Counted from the first letter of the stretch, positions 1 through 8,889 are shown. The stretch is 64,000 nucleotides of DNA from Lederbergia graminis (GCF_042655485.1 NZ_JBHSMC010000013.1:1-64000), one strand, 5' to 3'. The notes: generated by a model from the sequence alone, not told the origin. Program-made: numbers and translations.

Positions 1-100
1 GCTGAAGTCAATGGCAAGCAGCTACGCTGTGGCCGTCCATTTTACTATATAAAGTTGGTTGAAAATGTTGTAATAACTTTTACACAATATTATGGACTTG

Positions 101-535
101 ACTCATTTTCCTCTCACCTGGGCACGCAGCAACCTCTAGCGTGACCACCTCCGCAACTTTTCCCTTCAACCGGGCACGATACGACCTCCATCGTGACCAC
201 CTCCGTCCATTTTCCTCTCACCTGGGCACGATGCAACCTCCTGCGTGACCACCTCCGCAACTTTTCCCTTCAACCGGGCACGATACAACCTCCATCGTGA
301 CCGCTTCCGCCCATTTTCCTCTCAACCGGGCACGATGCAAACTCCATCGTGACCACTTCCTTCAATTTCTCCTTAGAGTGGGAACGCTACAAGTTCTTGC
401 GTGACCGCCTCCTCAATTTTTCTCTTCTACCGGGCACCCGGCAAGCTCCAACCTGACCGCTCCCACCCATTTCCCTCTCAACAGGGCACGCGGCCCACCC
501 CATCATAAACTCATATCCCTTAAACCAATCCAACT
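101..535. repeat. 52-bp tandem repeat array, 8 copies
   Basis: The anchor GGGCACG (degenerate in later copies) occurs at 120, 172, 224, 276, 328, 380, 432 and 484, an invariant 52-bp spacing. Each unit holds a short dyad such as CACGAT-9 nt-ATCGTG, followed by GACCACCTCC and a pyrimidine-rich stretch. Odd and even copies alternate in the segment before the anchor (CCTCTCACCT versus CCCTTCAACC), giving a 104-bp dimer in the first four to five copies. Copies 6-8 are more diverged. No open reading frame explains it. It lies downstream of mgsA. Confidence 0.9.
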
Positions 536-544
536 TTCAGCAAT

Positions 545-587
545 AAAAAAAGACTTTCAAAAGTCATGTATTTCACTTTGAAAGTCT
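545..587 (-). terminator. Rho-independent terminator of mgsA
   Basis: A 10-bp perfect stem (GACTTTCAAA at 552-561 with TTTGAAAGTC at 577-586) is followed on the minus strand by a run of seven T. It sits just after the mgsA stop codon. Confidence 0.85.
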
Positions 588-594
588 CCTTATA

Positions 595-987
595 TTATTG
601 ATTTCTTCTCCAGTCAAGATGTCCTTTTTCTAAACCGCGGATGAGTAGTTCTCCTGTCCCCATGTTCGTTGCTAGTGGCACTCCGTACACATCACATAAA
701 CGCATAAGGGCGGATACGTCTGGTTCGTGTGGTTGCGCAGTTAATGGATCACGGAAGAAAATTACCATATCCATTTCATTTTGAGCGATATAAGCACCAA
801 TTTGTTGGTCGCCACCAAGTGGTCCAGATTGAAATCTATTAATTTCTAAGCCTGTTGCTTCCATGATTCTTAAGCCCGTTGTTCCAGTCGCAAATAATTC
901 ATGTTTTTCCAGAATTAATTTATATGCTGTCGCAAATTGGATCATATCATCTTTCTTTTTATCATGTGCAATTAAAGCTATTTTCAT
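595..987 (-). CDS. mgsA: Methylglyoxal synthase
   Basis: The enzyme converts dihydroxyacetone phosphate to methylglyoxal and phosphate, a cytosolic bypass that relieves sugar-phosphate stress. At 130 aa it has the normal family length. The phosphate-binding loop GTTG (35-38), the GGDQQIG motif with catalytic Asp60, FFRDP (77-81) and His87 are all present. Asp60 and His87 match E. coli Asp71 and His98. The ATG follows an AGGGGGAG ribosome site. It lies 12 bp after the TPR protein gene and probably shares its transcript. It is not next to dapB, with which it is clustered in B. subtilis. Confidence 0.96.
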   Translation of the reverse strand: MKIALIAHDKKKDDMIQFATAYKLILEKHELFATGTTGLRIMEATGLEINRFQSGPLGGDQQIGAYIAQNEMDMVIFFRDPLTAQPHEPDVSALMRLCDVYGVPLATNMGTGELLIRGLEKGHLDWRRNQ

Positions 988-999
988 TTGTACTCCCCC

Positions 1000-3045
1000 T
1001 TAATTGTCTTTTTTAGCGATGATTTCGTATTGATCTAGTCTAATTTCAAACAGTGTAATTGGATCAAGGAACTTCTCTGGGTTTTCCTTTATTTCCGTGT
1101 AATCAACCCTATTTTTCTCTAGTTCGTTATTTTTTAATATGACTGTATCTTTTAATGTTTGATAAGGTTCTTTAAAGAAGATTTGGATATCCCGCGCAAT
1201 TGCTTTCTCGATCAATTCGAATTGACGGAAAAATTTATTGATTACCGACTCAGCTGCTTCTACATAGTCTTCTTTCTCAACGAAGTTCTTATACGTGTTT
1301 GCAAGAACGGTATTATTTTTCGGTAGACTTCCAAATAATTTCCCAGCGCTTTTTAGTAAAACTTGGGAAGGCGTTCTTCGTAGTAAAATGTTCTCTTTAT
1401 CAATTGAAACATTGTCAGAGAGGCGTTCTGCATCCCTTTTCCAATCTTCTAATATAGAGAAATCACATAAAAGATCTAGCGAATCCACACCAAGTAATTC
1501 ATTAAATCCAGTACTCCATTCATCCATCCGTTCTTGACTTTCATTAAGTTCAGCTTGGGATTGCGCTATCCAGTCTTGAAGCAATTGCTTAAATAGTGGA
1601 AGTATCGTCTCATTCATATAATTTCTGATGCGATTATTCATTTCAATATTTAAATCTAAATGAATGGTCCGATAATCCGTATCTTCCTTCATAATTTCCG
1701 TTGTTGATTTCAAGAATAAAGGAATCTCTTCCTTCATTTTAGCAGTTAATTTATCTTTCATAGACTTATACGCTTTTTGTAAAACACGAATCTTTTCTTC
1801 TTGCATATCCTCTAATTGATGGACAGAGCCATTCAGGCGTCCAACGATATCATCATTGATTTCTATCGACTCAGATAATGATGCTTTCAATTCCTGTTGT
1901 TTATCTACTAAACTAGCAAGTCTTTGTCTAGTAAAAGCTAATAGATCTAACGAGCTATTAAAAGAAGGGATGACCGTTTCTGTCCCCAATTTATTATCTT
2001 TCTCCCAGCGTTTAATTGCTTGAAGTAGATCGTGACATTCTGTAAGAATATCAATTTCCAAGTGTTCTTCTGCTAGAATTGTACGTCCAGCATTAATAAT
2101 TTCCTCTGTAAAAAGTTCAGGGAATTGATGATTCCATGCTAACACTGCTGACGCAGCAAAAACACGATCATTTGGACCTGCTACTTTTATCCATGCAGTT
2201 AACAAATTCGGTACAACAGGTTTCATCACTGCTAGAGAGTATTTGCCACCAATCATATCGATATATTCTTGCATATAATATGGAGATATGACTTCTGATT
2301 CCTCTTTCACCAATTGATTTATTACCTGTAGCCATTCAAAATAAATTGATTCATTTTTATAATGATTCCATAATTTGTCTACTATTTGTTCAAAATGTAG
2401 TTTACTTTCTTCTCCAATGACCTGAAGTACAGGAAGATAGTATGTAGGATTTTTCTTGTGCAATTGATCATTTTCAAAAATCGAAAGTAAAATATCAAAC
2501 CATTCAGTTGATTTTGTACGAATCGATTCATTTACAGCTATCTCGAGTGCATTTTCCCAATCTTGTTGTTCTACAAAGAACGAATAAGCAATCTTCGAAA
2601 CATTACGGTAATCGGGATCTAGTACAACCGCATTTTTGATCATTTGATTCGCTTCATTAAATTTGTTTTGCTGTACATACAAATGAAACAAGCGCAAATT
2701 AATTTCTGTATTAAGGATAAGCGAATCTGTTGTAATTGATTTATATATGTTTTCAGCTGTATCTAAAATATCAGACTCAACATAGGCATCAGCCATATTT
2801 TTTCTTGCCCAAGGTTCTAAGTTGTTATGAACATTCTCCCATTTATAAATGGCAGCTTCATAGTCTTTACAATGATAATAGATTTCCCCTTGAGCAAAGC
2901 GAATATCGGATAAATCTGAAAAGCTTTGTTTTTGTTCCTCAAAATACAATTTCCCCATAACCTCAACAGGGTGCTGGTTTTCATTTTCCATGAAAGTTTT
3001 TTCATAGTATGTTTTATCGATTAATACTGATTCAATCTCTACCAT
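1000..3045 (-). CDS. TPR and coiled-coil protein of unknown function
   Basis: I do not recognise a named family. The N-terminal 180 residues or so form repeating helix pairs with TPR-like spacing (for example around FAQGEIYYHCKDYEAAIYKW). After residue 370 comes a long acidic, helical region with coiled-coil character, reminiscent of the stalk of dynamin-like proteins, but no P-loop or other GTPase motif is present. No signal peptide or membrane segment is seen, so it is probably cytosolic. The open frame extends to an ATG at 3069 that has no ribosome site. The Met at 3045 follows AAGGGAG and GGTGA and is the better start (681 aa). It lies between a Gfo/Idh/MocA oxidoreductase gene and mgsA. 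Confidence 0.75.
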   Translation of the reverse strand: MVEIESVLIDKTYYEKTFMENENQHPVEVMGKLYFEEQKQSFSDLSDIRFAQGEIYYHCKDYEAAIYKWENVHNNLEPWARKNMADAYVESDILDTAENIYKSITTDSLILNTEINLRLFHLYVQQNKFNEANQMIKNAVVLDPDYRNVSKIAYSFFVEQQDWENALEIAVNESIRTKSTEWFDILLSIFENDQLHKKNPTYYLPVLQVIGEESKLHFEQIVDKLWNHYKNESIYFEWLQVINQLVKEESEVISPYYMQEYIDMIGGKYSLAVMKPVVPNLLTAWIKVAGPNDRVFAASAVLAWNHQFPELFTEEIINAGRTILAEEHLEIDILTECHDLLQAIKRWEKDNKLGTETVIPSFNSSLDLLAFTRQRLASLVDKQQELKASLSESIEINDDIVGRLNGSVHQLEDMQEEKIRVLQKAYKSMKDKLTAKMKEEIPLFLKSTTEIMKEDTDYRTIHLDLNIEMNNRIRNYMNETILPLFKQLLQDWIAQSQAELNESQERMDEWSTGFNELLGVDSLDLLCDFSILEDWKRDAERLSDNVSIDKENILLRRTPSQVLLKSAGKLFGSLPKNNTVLANTYKNFVEKEDYVEAAESVINKFFRQFELIEKAIARDIQIFFKEPYQTLKDTVILKNNELEKNRVDYTEIKENPEKFLDPITLFEIRLDQYEIIAKKDN

Positions 3046-3070
3046 GTTACTCACCATCTCCCTTAGCATT

Positions 3071-4057
3071 TTAGTTTAGATCTGCAGGATACTTAAGGCC
3101 AAATTGCTTTCTTGCTTCCTCCACAATATTAGCTACAATAAGTGAATTCTCATGAGAATTCATGTCTGATTCTAATTTTCCAGATTTTATTAAATGAATA
3201 AACTCCTCTACTTCATAATACATGGAAGGATGAATTGTTTCCGCTCCAATTTCTTCCATCTTTCCATCTCGATAGCGTAGTTCAATTCTTTCTAAATCTG
3301 ATATTTCTTCTATCAGGAAACTTCCTTCTTCGCCTTGTATCTCAGATGGAACGTAAGAATTTACAATTTTAGAATGAGTAATGACAGCTTCAAAACCGTC
3401 ATATTCCAATAATAAACTTCCGCCACCATCCACTCCAGATTCTAGCATAACGGCATTTGCTTTTATTTTCTTTGGAGCACCAAATAAAACAACTAGTGGA
3501 AAAATACAATAAACACCTAAATCCATTAATGAACCATTTGAAAATTGTGGATTAAATGCATTTAAAATCGTTCCCTGACGATAGGCATCATAACGGGATG
3601 AGTATTTACAATAACTAGCATGGTATCTTCTTACTTTTCCGATTTTATGTAAGTTGTCTTTTAAAGCAATAAAATTCGGTAATAATGTTGTTTTCATCGC
3701 TTCCATTAAAACAACGTTATTTTCCCTTGCTGTATTAATCATTATCTCAATTTCTTTTGAATTAGAAGCTAGAGGTTTTTCACAAAGAACATGCTTCCCA
3801 TTTTTCAACATAGTAATTGTTTGTTCTAAATGAAGAGAATTAGGACTTGCTATATAAACGGCATCGATTTTATCACTCTTTGCCATTTCCTCCAGATTCG
3901 TAAATACATTTTCCACTCCATATTTCTGAGCAAATTCACGGCCCTTCGTTTCTGTACGAGAATAAACAGCCGTCAACTGAAAGTCATTATTTTGTGAAGC
4001 CGCTTCGAGCAAGCGATCTGTAATCCAATTAGTTCCTATTACTCCGAATCGAATCAT
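3071..4057 (-). CDS. Gfo/Idh/MocA family oxidoreductase
   Basis: This is an NAD(P)-dependent oxidoreductase acting on a sugar or polyol. The N-terminal Rossmann motif GVIGTNWITDRLL and the family signature CEKPLA near residue 93 (catalytic Lys region) are clear, followed by the C-terminal alpha/beta domain. At 328 aa it has normal length. The second ATG (4057) is 7 nt from AGGAGGT, whereas the first (4063) is only 2 nt away, so 4057 is preferred. The stop lies just before the downstream TPR gene, suggesting cotranscription with that gene and mgsA. The substrate cannot be told from sequence; it resembles dimeric dihydrodiol dehydrogenase-type members. Confidence 0.88.
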   Translation of the reverse strand: MIRFGVIGTNWITDRLLEAASQNNDFQLTAVYSRTETKGREFAQKYGVENVFTNLEEMAKSDKIDAVYIASPNSLHLEQTITMLKNGKHVLCEKPLASNSKEIEIMINTARENNVVLMEAMKTTLLPNFIALKDNLHKIGKVRRYHASYCKYSSRYDAYRQGTILNAFNPQFSNGSLMDLGVYCIFPLVVLFGAPKKIKANAVMLESGVDGGGSLLLEYDGFEAVITHSKIVNSYVPSEIQGEEGSFLIEEISDLERIELRYRDGKMEEIGAETIHPSMYYEVEEFIHLIKSGKLESDMNSHENSLIVANIVEEARKQFGLKYPADLN

Positions 4058-4240
4058 TTTCATTACCTCCTAAGTTCATGAAAACATATTTATTTATACT
4101 ATATTGTATTTATCACTTTCTTGCATTCATCTTGACGAAAAATAGCAAATAAAGTTTTTTCATAGCAAAATTAGTCTTTGCATCCCGAAGATGTTGTGGT
4201 AGAATAATTCCTATATTATTCAAACAATTTTTATAATGAA

Positions 4241-4488
4241 AAAAGTGATGATGAAGAAGGCATTGAAGAGAATTCCAAAGAGAGTCGATGGTTGGTGAAA
4301 ATCGGCGAATTAGCTTCAAAAGCTCAGCACTTCTAAACTGGCAATATGCCCGGCGCAAGTCGTTAATTACTCGAGGCTATATGAATGAATACTGCTCATA
4401 AATATGGTGAACGAGGGTGGCACCACGATTTTACGTCCCTCATAACTAGGCAAACCTGTCTGTGTTATGGGGGCGTTTTCATTTTATT
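4241..4488 (+). ncRNA. T-box leader, serine type, upstream of serA
   Basis: The T-box AGGGTGGCACCACG lies at 4414-4427. It can pair into an antiterminator with CGTCCCTC, or the CCCTCATAAC/GTTATGGGGG terminator (4437-4473) can form, followed by a T-rich tract. Upstream are AGAGAG and GGTTGGTGAAA (stem I apical features) and the F-box-like CGTTA near 4360. In the 3' side of stem I, AGC (4326-4328) followed by A is the best specifier, reading serine, which fits serA downstream. Uncharged tRNA-Ser should allow read-through. Specifier assignment is by eye. Confidence 0.85.
4437..4488 (+). terminator. T-box-controlled terminator
   Basis: CCCTCATAAC (4437-4446) pairs with GTTATGGGGG (4464-4473), then CGTTTTCATTTTATT. 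Its 5' arm overlaps the antiterminator arm of the T-box, as expected for a switch. Confidence 0.85.
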
Positions 4489-4523
4489 ACAAAGGCAATT
4501 GTTCTTCTGTAATATAGCAACAA

Positions 4524-4691
4524 GTTGATTGTAAAAGGTGCGAGATTCTGCGGAAAAAGCGGGTCAGGGTGAATCCCTACAGATAGCATAGCGATCCCTA
4601 ACCACCCGTGGAAAGCGAGTACCTGGCAGTTCGCCACTTCCTGTGGCAACACCTGCACCTGCACAACCTGTGCGGCGAAGCGAAAATCAAC
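4524..4691 (+). repeat. Dispersed GC-rich intergenic repeat (degenerate copy)
   Basis: The segment begins GTTGATTGTA and ends CGAAAATCAACA, so its ends are inverted, as in the copy at 56708-56843. The core is a diverged version with TTCTGCGGA and CGTGGAAAGCGAG. It lies between the T-box terminator and the serA ribosome site, lengthening the leader by about 170 bp. Confidence 0.75.
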
Positions 4692-4734
4692 AGTATTAAT
4701 TCAAAAAAACATTATTCTGGAGGTTGAAATTGTC

Positions 4735-6345
4735 ATGTACAAAGTTCTAGTAGCCGATGCAATTAGTGATACTGGGTTAAAAGCATTATATGATCATCCA
4801 AACTATGTTGTGGATAAAAATCCAGGTTTAGCACCTGATGCTTTAAAAGAAATTATCAAAGAATACGACGCTTTGATTGTTCGCAGTCAAACACAAGTAA
4901 CAGCTGATATTTTAGAACATGCAAGCAACTTACGAGTCATCGCTCGTGCTGGTGTTGGAGTAGACAATATTGACGTTAATGCCGCTACAAAAAAAGGTAT
5001 TATCGTAATTAACGCTCCTGGAGCAAATACTATTTCTGCTGCAGAACTTACAATGGCAATGATGCTATCTCTAGCAAGAAATATCCCACACGCTCATGCA
5101 TCTACATCAGCTGGTAAATGGGAACGCAATAACTTTAAAGGTGTTGAGCTATACGAAAAAACACTTGGAGTTATTGGGATGGGGAAAATTGGTTCCGAGG
5201 TTGCAAAACGTGCAAAAAGCTTCGGTATGAATATTCTTGGCTATGATCCTTATTTAACGGAAGACCGTGCTGGAGAAATGGGAATTACGAAAGCGTCATT
5301 AGATGAAATTGCTGCAGAAGCTGATTTTATTACTATTCACACTCCTCTAATCAAAGAAACAAGAGGACTTGTAAATGATGACTATTTAGCTAAAACGAAA
5401 AAAGGTGTTCGAATCATTAACTGTGCACGTGGTGGAATTATTGATGAAGCTGCGCTTGTACGTGCGTTAAATTCTGGTCAAGTTGCTGGTGCTGCACTTG
5501 ATGTGTATGAAACAGAACCATCTACTAACACAGAATTACTTAGCCATCCGAATGTAGTTGTAACTCCACATCTAGGAGCATCAACTGTTGAGGCGCAAGA
5601 AAAAGTAGCTCACGAAGTTAGCGAAGAAATTATTGAAATTTTTGAAACGCAAACAATCCGTTCTGCAGTTAATATGCCACATGTATCTGGTGAAACACAT
5701 AAGAAGTTACAACCATATATTGATCTCGGTGATCAAATGGGTGCACTTGCGATTCAATTATTGAAAGAAGCACCAGATAAAGTGGAAATCACATATTATG
5801 GTCAGCTTTCCAAGGAAAATACAGAGTTAATTACTCGTACGATTGTGAAGTCAATACTTGCTCAGCATTTAGGTGATGCAGTAAATCTTATCAATGCGCA
5901 ACATTTGTTGAAAGACCAAGGAGTTACTTCAAATGTTTCTAAAAATCCAAAGAGCAAAGGATTTGCTAGCTACATTGAATTAACTCTTTACAGAGGCGAA
6001 GCAAAAGCAAATATTGGTGCAACACTACTTAATGGTTATGGTGCTCGTATTGTGAAAATGAACGACTACCGTGTAGATGTTCGTCCAGAACCATTCTTAC
6101 TTTACATTAAACATCATGATATCCCTGGTATGGTTGGTCGCGTTGGCTCCATGCTTGGTGATTACGATGTAAATATTGGTACAATGCAGGTTGGACGTTC
6201 TGTTATTGGTGGAGAAGCTGTCATGGTATTAACGCTTGATAAAGCAGTTGAACCAGAAGTAATTAACGCTCTAACAGCGATTAAAGGCTTAGAGTATGCT
6301 CAATTTCTTGAATTAACAGATGAAAAAATACCAGTTCATAATTAA
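4735..6345 (+). CDS. serA: D-3-phosphoglycerate dehydrogenase
   Basis: This enzyme catalyses the first step of serine synthesis, 3-phosphoglycerate to 3-phosphohydroxypyruvate with NAD. The 536 aa length matches the long Bacillus/Mycobacterium type: substrate domain, NAD domain with GVIGMGKIGSEVAKRA near 144-160, catalytic Arg in NCARGGIIDE, Glu in the DVYETEP region and His in VTPHLGAST, then the allosteric substrate-binding domain, then a C-terminal ACT domain (DIPGMVGRVGSMLGDYDVNIG). The ATG follows TGGAGGT. It is monocistronic with its own terminator and is probably controlled by the serine T-box upstream. Confidence 0.97.
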   Translation: MYKVLVADAISDTGLKALYDHPNYVVDKNPGLAPDALKEIIKEYDALIVRSQTQVTADILEHASNLRVIARAGVGVDNIDVNAATKKGIIVINAPGANTISAAELTMAMMLSLARNIPHAHASTSAGKWERNNFKGVELYEKTLGVIGMGKIGSEVAKRAKSFGMNILGYDPYLTEDRAGEMGITKASLDEIAAEADFITIHTPLIKETRGLVNDDYLAKTKKGVRIINCARGGIIDEAALVRALNSGQVAGAALDVYETEPSTNTELLSHPNVVVTPHLGASTVEAQEKVAHEVSEEIIEIFETQTIRSAVNMPHVSGETHKKLQPYIDLGDQMGALAIQLLKEAPDKVEITYYGQLSKENTELITRTIVKSILAQHLGDAVNLINAQHLLKDQGVTSNVSKNPKSKGFASYIELTLYRGEAKANIGATLLNGYGARIVKMNDYRVDVRPEPFLLYIKHHDIPGMVGRVGSMLGDYDVNIGTMQVGRSVIGGEAVMVLTLDKAVEPEVINALTAIKGLEYAQFLELTDEKIPVHN

Positions 6346-6352
6346 TAAAATG

Positions 6353-6380
6353 AGGACCGCATTCAGTATGCGGTCCTTTC
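6353..6380 (+). terminator. serA terminator
   Basis: AGGACCGCAT pairs with ATGCGGTCCT around a 5-nt loop (6353-6377) and is followed by TTC. It starts 8 bp after the serA stop. Confidence 0.85.
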
Positions 6381-6387
6381 TGTATAA

Positions 6388-6711
6388 TTAATGGCAAATT
6401 CCTAAATTAAATGCTGCAATCCTCGCTTGTGAAAATAGAGTAAAACCCCAAAGGAAAATTCCAACTCCATGTATGATATACCATTTGGAAAATCTGTTGT
6501 AGTATTTTCTAAACATAAAAGCAACAAGTGAAATGATTGTGATAATAATGGTTAAGCCTAACATTGCTTTAAAACTAGATGCCCAATAGAATTTATTATC
6601 TAATAATGGTACGACAGATATCGGTATGTCATAGACTGTAACGTAATAAATGCCTAACCCCCACGATAAGATCATTAGTCCTAGTAATATATAAAATAGA
6701 TATTTCCGCAA
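6388..6711 (-). CDS. Small membrane protein, unknown function
   Basis: No family is recognised. The protein is about 107 aa with three hydrophobic segments: YLFYILLGLMILSWGLGIYY, a segment around AMLGLTIIITIISLVAFMF, and WYIIHGVGIFLWGFTLF. Short basic loops (RKYYNRFSKW) suggest an integral cytoplasmic-membrane protein. An ATG at 6729 has no ribosome site. The TTG at 6711 follows AAGGGGGAG by 4 nt and is the more likely start. It is convergent with serA. Confidence 0.65.
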   Translation of the reverse strand: MRKYLFYILLGLMILSWGLGIYYVTVYDIPISVVPLLDNKFYWASSFKAMLGLTIIITIISLVAFMFRKYYNRFSKWYIIHGVGIFLWGFTLFSQARIAAFNLGICH

Positions 6712-6921
6712 CTGACTCCCCCTTTTCATTCACAAATTTCAAGTAAGATATTAATTCTCAATTTTTAATCCCGAGTATTTCAATATGTTTATCTTATTTT
6801 ATGAAACTATTGAAAATAAGTCAATCGGAAAAATGCAAATTGTCTTACATTTATTATTTATTTTTACTCATGAATTGATTGATTTTTGTACAGCAGTAAT
6901 TTTAATGAGATGATAAATAAA

Positions 6922-6956
6922 AATAGCAATCTGAAAAATCCATTCAGATTGCTATC
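6922..6956 (-). terminator. Terminator of the HAD phosphatase gene
   Basis: ATAGCAATCTGAA pairs with TTCAGATTGCTAT around a short loop. On the minus strand it is followed by TTTTTATTT. It lies just past the stop codon of the HAD gene. Confidence 0.85.
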
Positions 6957-6963
6957 ACAACGA

Positions 6964-8103
6964 TTATTTTACGGAAGCAAGTACAAAATCCCTTACATCC
7001 ATTACATTATCAAATATATATTTCACATTATAATTTTCAAATTCAGCACGAGCATTCTTGCCTGATAAGCCTGTTAATACTGCTGCAAATGTACTGCCCA
7101 TTTTTCGTGCTGCAAGTAGATCTGCTAATGAATCGCCAACAATTAAAACCTCTTCTCCGTTTTCAAGTGGAAGTTGCGTTTCGATACACTCCAAAGCTGT
7201 CTTCTGTTTACTAGACAATGCCATGACATATGTGTATGGATTCGGTTTAGATAATTGCAGATTTGGATATTCACGTTCGGCTGCAAGCACATCATCCGCC
7301 GTTACAATATTATTCACATTGAAATACTGTAACCAATTGAGATGTTTGAAAGGTTCAATCGTTTCTAACTCTGGACGGCCTGTCCCAATTCCAATCATAA
7401 TACCTGCATCTTTCAGTTCAGCAAACATACGAGCAATCTCTTCTGCCGGAGCAAGTACCTTTTCCTGTGACAAGAAACCTTGTTTACCGGTTTGGACGGA
7501 TGGCCTCCCTGTCGATTCTAATACATTATCGTCTCCAACATACCATTCCTGACAAATGTGTTCACATGTATCCCATAAAGCCCCAGATTGTGCAAATTGA
7601 GAACCAGAAACATCAAGCTTTTCTTTTACCAATTTGTCTATATGAGTAAATAAACCATCCTTTGTCTTTTCAGCATCCGCAAAATTATCAAGCAAACCAA
7701 GAAAATCCAATTGAACATTCTTAGTTGCTAATACTTCCCCAATTTCTTGAAGAACTTTCCGATCAATGGGATTTGTAACCCACTTTTCAATATTTGCTTT
7801 TTCCGTGCCTTTCACCTGTTCTAGTAAGTGGATTAATTGATTACACACTGTTACGTAAATCATATCCCAGTTTGCATTTAAACCTGCAGATTTTAATAAT
7901 TTTAAGACTTGATCATCCACAAAAACATTGGAACGAATCTCAGCAATTTCCTCATCACTATATTCCACTTTATTTTTATTAGGCGCTAGCCCTATGTATT
8001 TACCACTATTTAATATTTCCCAAACCGTAAGTGCTGATGAATCGAAATAGCGTTCCTCACTTAATAAAACACCATCCACATCAAACAAAACTGTCTTAAT
8101 CAT
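6964..8103 (-). CDS. HAD-superfamily hydrolase
   Basis: This is a probable phosphatase of the haloacid dehalogenase superfamily with an enlarged cap. Motif I is DVDGVLLSEE near the N terminus (nucleophile Asp8), motif II is IGTGRP near 240, motif III is the Lys in SKPNPY, and motif IV is GDSLADLLAA near 323-332. The insert between motifs I and II is about 230 residues, longer than in most HAD phosphatases (379 aa in all). The substrate is unknown. The ATG follows GTGAGGG. The gene is monocistronic. Confidence 0.85.
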   Translation of the reverse strand: MIKTVLFDVDGVLLSEERYFDSSALTVWEILNSGKYIGLAPNKNKVEYSDEEIAEIRSNVFVDDQVLKLLKSAGLNANWDMIYVTVCNQLIHLLEQVKGTEKANIEKWVTNPIDRKVLQEIGEVLATKNVQLDFLGLLDNFADAEKTKDGLFTHIDKLVKEKLDVSGSQFAQSGALWDTCEHICQEWYVGDDNVLESTGRPSVQTGKQGFLSQEKVLAPAEEIARMFAELKDAGIMIGIGTGRPELETIEPFKHLNWLQYFNVNNIVTADDVLAAEREYPNLQLSKPNPYTYVMALSSKQKTALECIETQLPLENGEEVLIVGDSLADLLAARKMGSTFAAVLTGLSGKNARAEFENYNVKYIFDNVMDVRDFVLASVK

Positions 8104-8269
8104 TCTAATGCCCTCACTTCCAATTATGCTTCTTTATAGTTTAGCAGACTAATTGTTGAATTTCCTTAAAAATCTGTTAACTAATCACATTATAATAATT
8201 CGCCTATACACAATTTTTTTATTTGAATAAAATAACTGCGAACTAATTATATAGCCAGGGAGGGATAAT

Positions 8270-8464
8270 ATGTCTAGCAATAGAAAGGGTAAAGAAATTC
8301 ATGTGGAAAACTTAATTATTCACGCTAAAAATGTAGAGATTATAGAAGATGATAGAGATAGAAAACATGACCGTCCGAGAAGAAACCCTTGGGACTCCTT
8401 CTGGGGAAGAGGACCATTTGGTAATCAAGAAGATAACGATAACGAATCAAGTGATCACAGATAA
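8270..8464 (+). CDS. Small charged conserved protein
   Basis: A 64-residue hydrophilic protein with a short beta-like segment EIHVENLIIHAKNVEIIED, then a tail rich in Arg, Asp and Trp (DRPRRNPWDSFWGRGPFG). The strong ribosome site GGGAGGG lies 6 nt from ATG, and the composition is not that of a random frame. Similar short proteins with an HVxNLIIHAxNVEII core occur in other Bacillaceae as uncharacterised proteins, from memory. The function is unknown. Confidence 0.7.
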   Translation: MSSNRKGKEIHVENLIIHAKNVEIIEDDRDRKHDRPRRNPWDSFWGRGPFGNQEDNDNESSDHR

Positions 8465-8475
8465 TAAAAAACTAC

Positions 8476-8642
8476 CGGCATAAGCTGGGACAAAAATAAA
8501 TAGAAATGAATGAAAACCAAACTATAACGTGAGTCTACAAAATAGTTTGGTTTTTTCTTACTTTAGAATATTAGGAGTGATCCAATAAGAATCGAATAAT
8601 ACAAGCGCAGGAAATACACGGAGACTCCTACGGGATGTGCGG
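8476..8642 (+). repeat. MITE-like dispersed repeat, left half, split by an IS
   Basis: It starts near AGCTGGGACAAA, the terminal motif of a MITE-like family, and contains the stem CCAAACTAT/ATAGTTTGG (8518-8554) shared with the copies at 16701 and 36556. Next comes GGAAATACACGGAGACTCC, up to ATGTGCGG at 8635-8642. The sequence resumes after the IS at 10473 with the same 8 bp. The order matches the unbroken copy around 36720-36770. Confidence 0.75.
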
Positions 8643-8690
8643 GAGGCCACTGAAAAAGTCCCTTGAATTTAGCGATATGGTAAAACAGAG
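8643..8690. mobile_element. Remnant of an IS left end
   Basis: GAGGCCACTGAAAAAGTCCC begins right after ATGTGCGG and resembles the left end of the intact IS at 8789 (GAGGGCACTGAAAAAGTCTC). The next 28 bases differ, so it is a remnant of a related but different element. Confidence 0.6.
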
Positions 8691-8788
8691 CTGTTGATTT
8701 CCGTTCCAGGCGGCTTTGCTTTCCACGGGGCGTGCGGTGAGCCTCCTCATCGCAAATGCTCCTGCGGGGTCTCACCTGTCCCGCTAGT
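8691..8788 (-). repeat. Dispersed GC-rich repeat fragment inside the IS complex
   Basis: The segment starts GTTGATTTCCG and carries GCTTTCCACGGGG and CTCCTGCGGGGTC, so it is in the opposite orientation to the 8476 repeat. It is cut at 8788 by the IS. An inverted counterpart of its end, CGGAAATCAAC, lies at about 10902-10912. Confidence 0.65.
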
Positions 8789-8889
8789 GAGGGCACTGAA
8801 AAAGTCTCTAATTTTGCAGTAGAAAGTTCAAATACATCGAACTTTCTACTGCTTTTTTACTTTATAATAAAGATACTAATTATATGTAG

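Noticed and set aside
101..535. CRISPR array
   Set aside because: The whole 52-bp unit is similar from copy to copy, with no unique spacers, no well-conserved short repeat and no cas genes. The same holds for the other four arrays.
4113..4358. 81-aa minus-strand ORF
   Set aside because: It is antisense to the T-box leader and lacks a ribosome site.
4479..4664. 61-aa minus-strand ORF upstream of serA
   Set aside because: It falls in the dispersed repeat 4524-4691.
8563..8796. Minus-strand 77-aa ORF
   Set aside because: It runs through two opposed repeat fragments and an IS-end remnant; it has no ribosome site and no protein-like composition.
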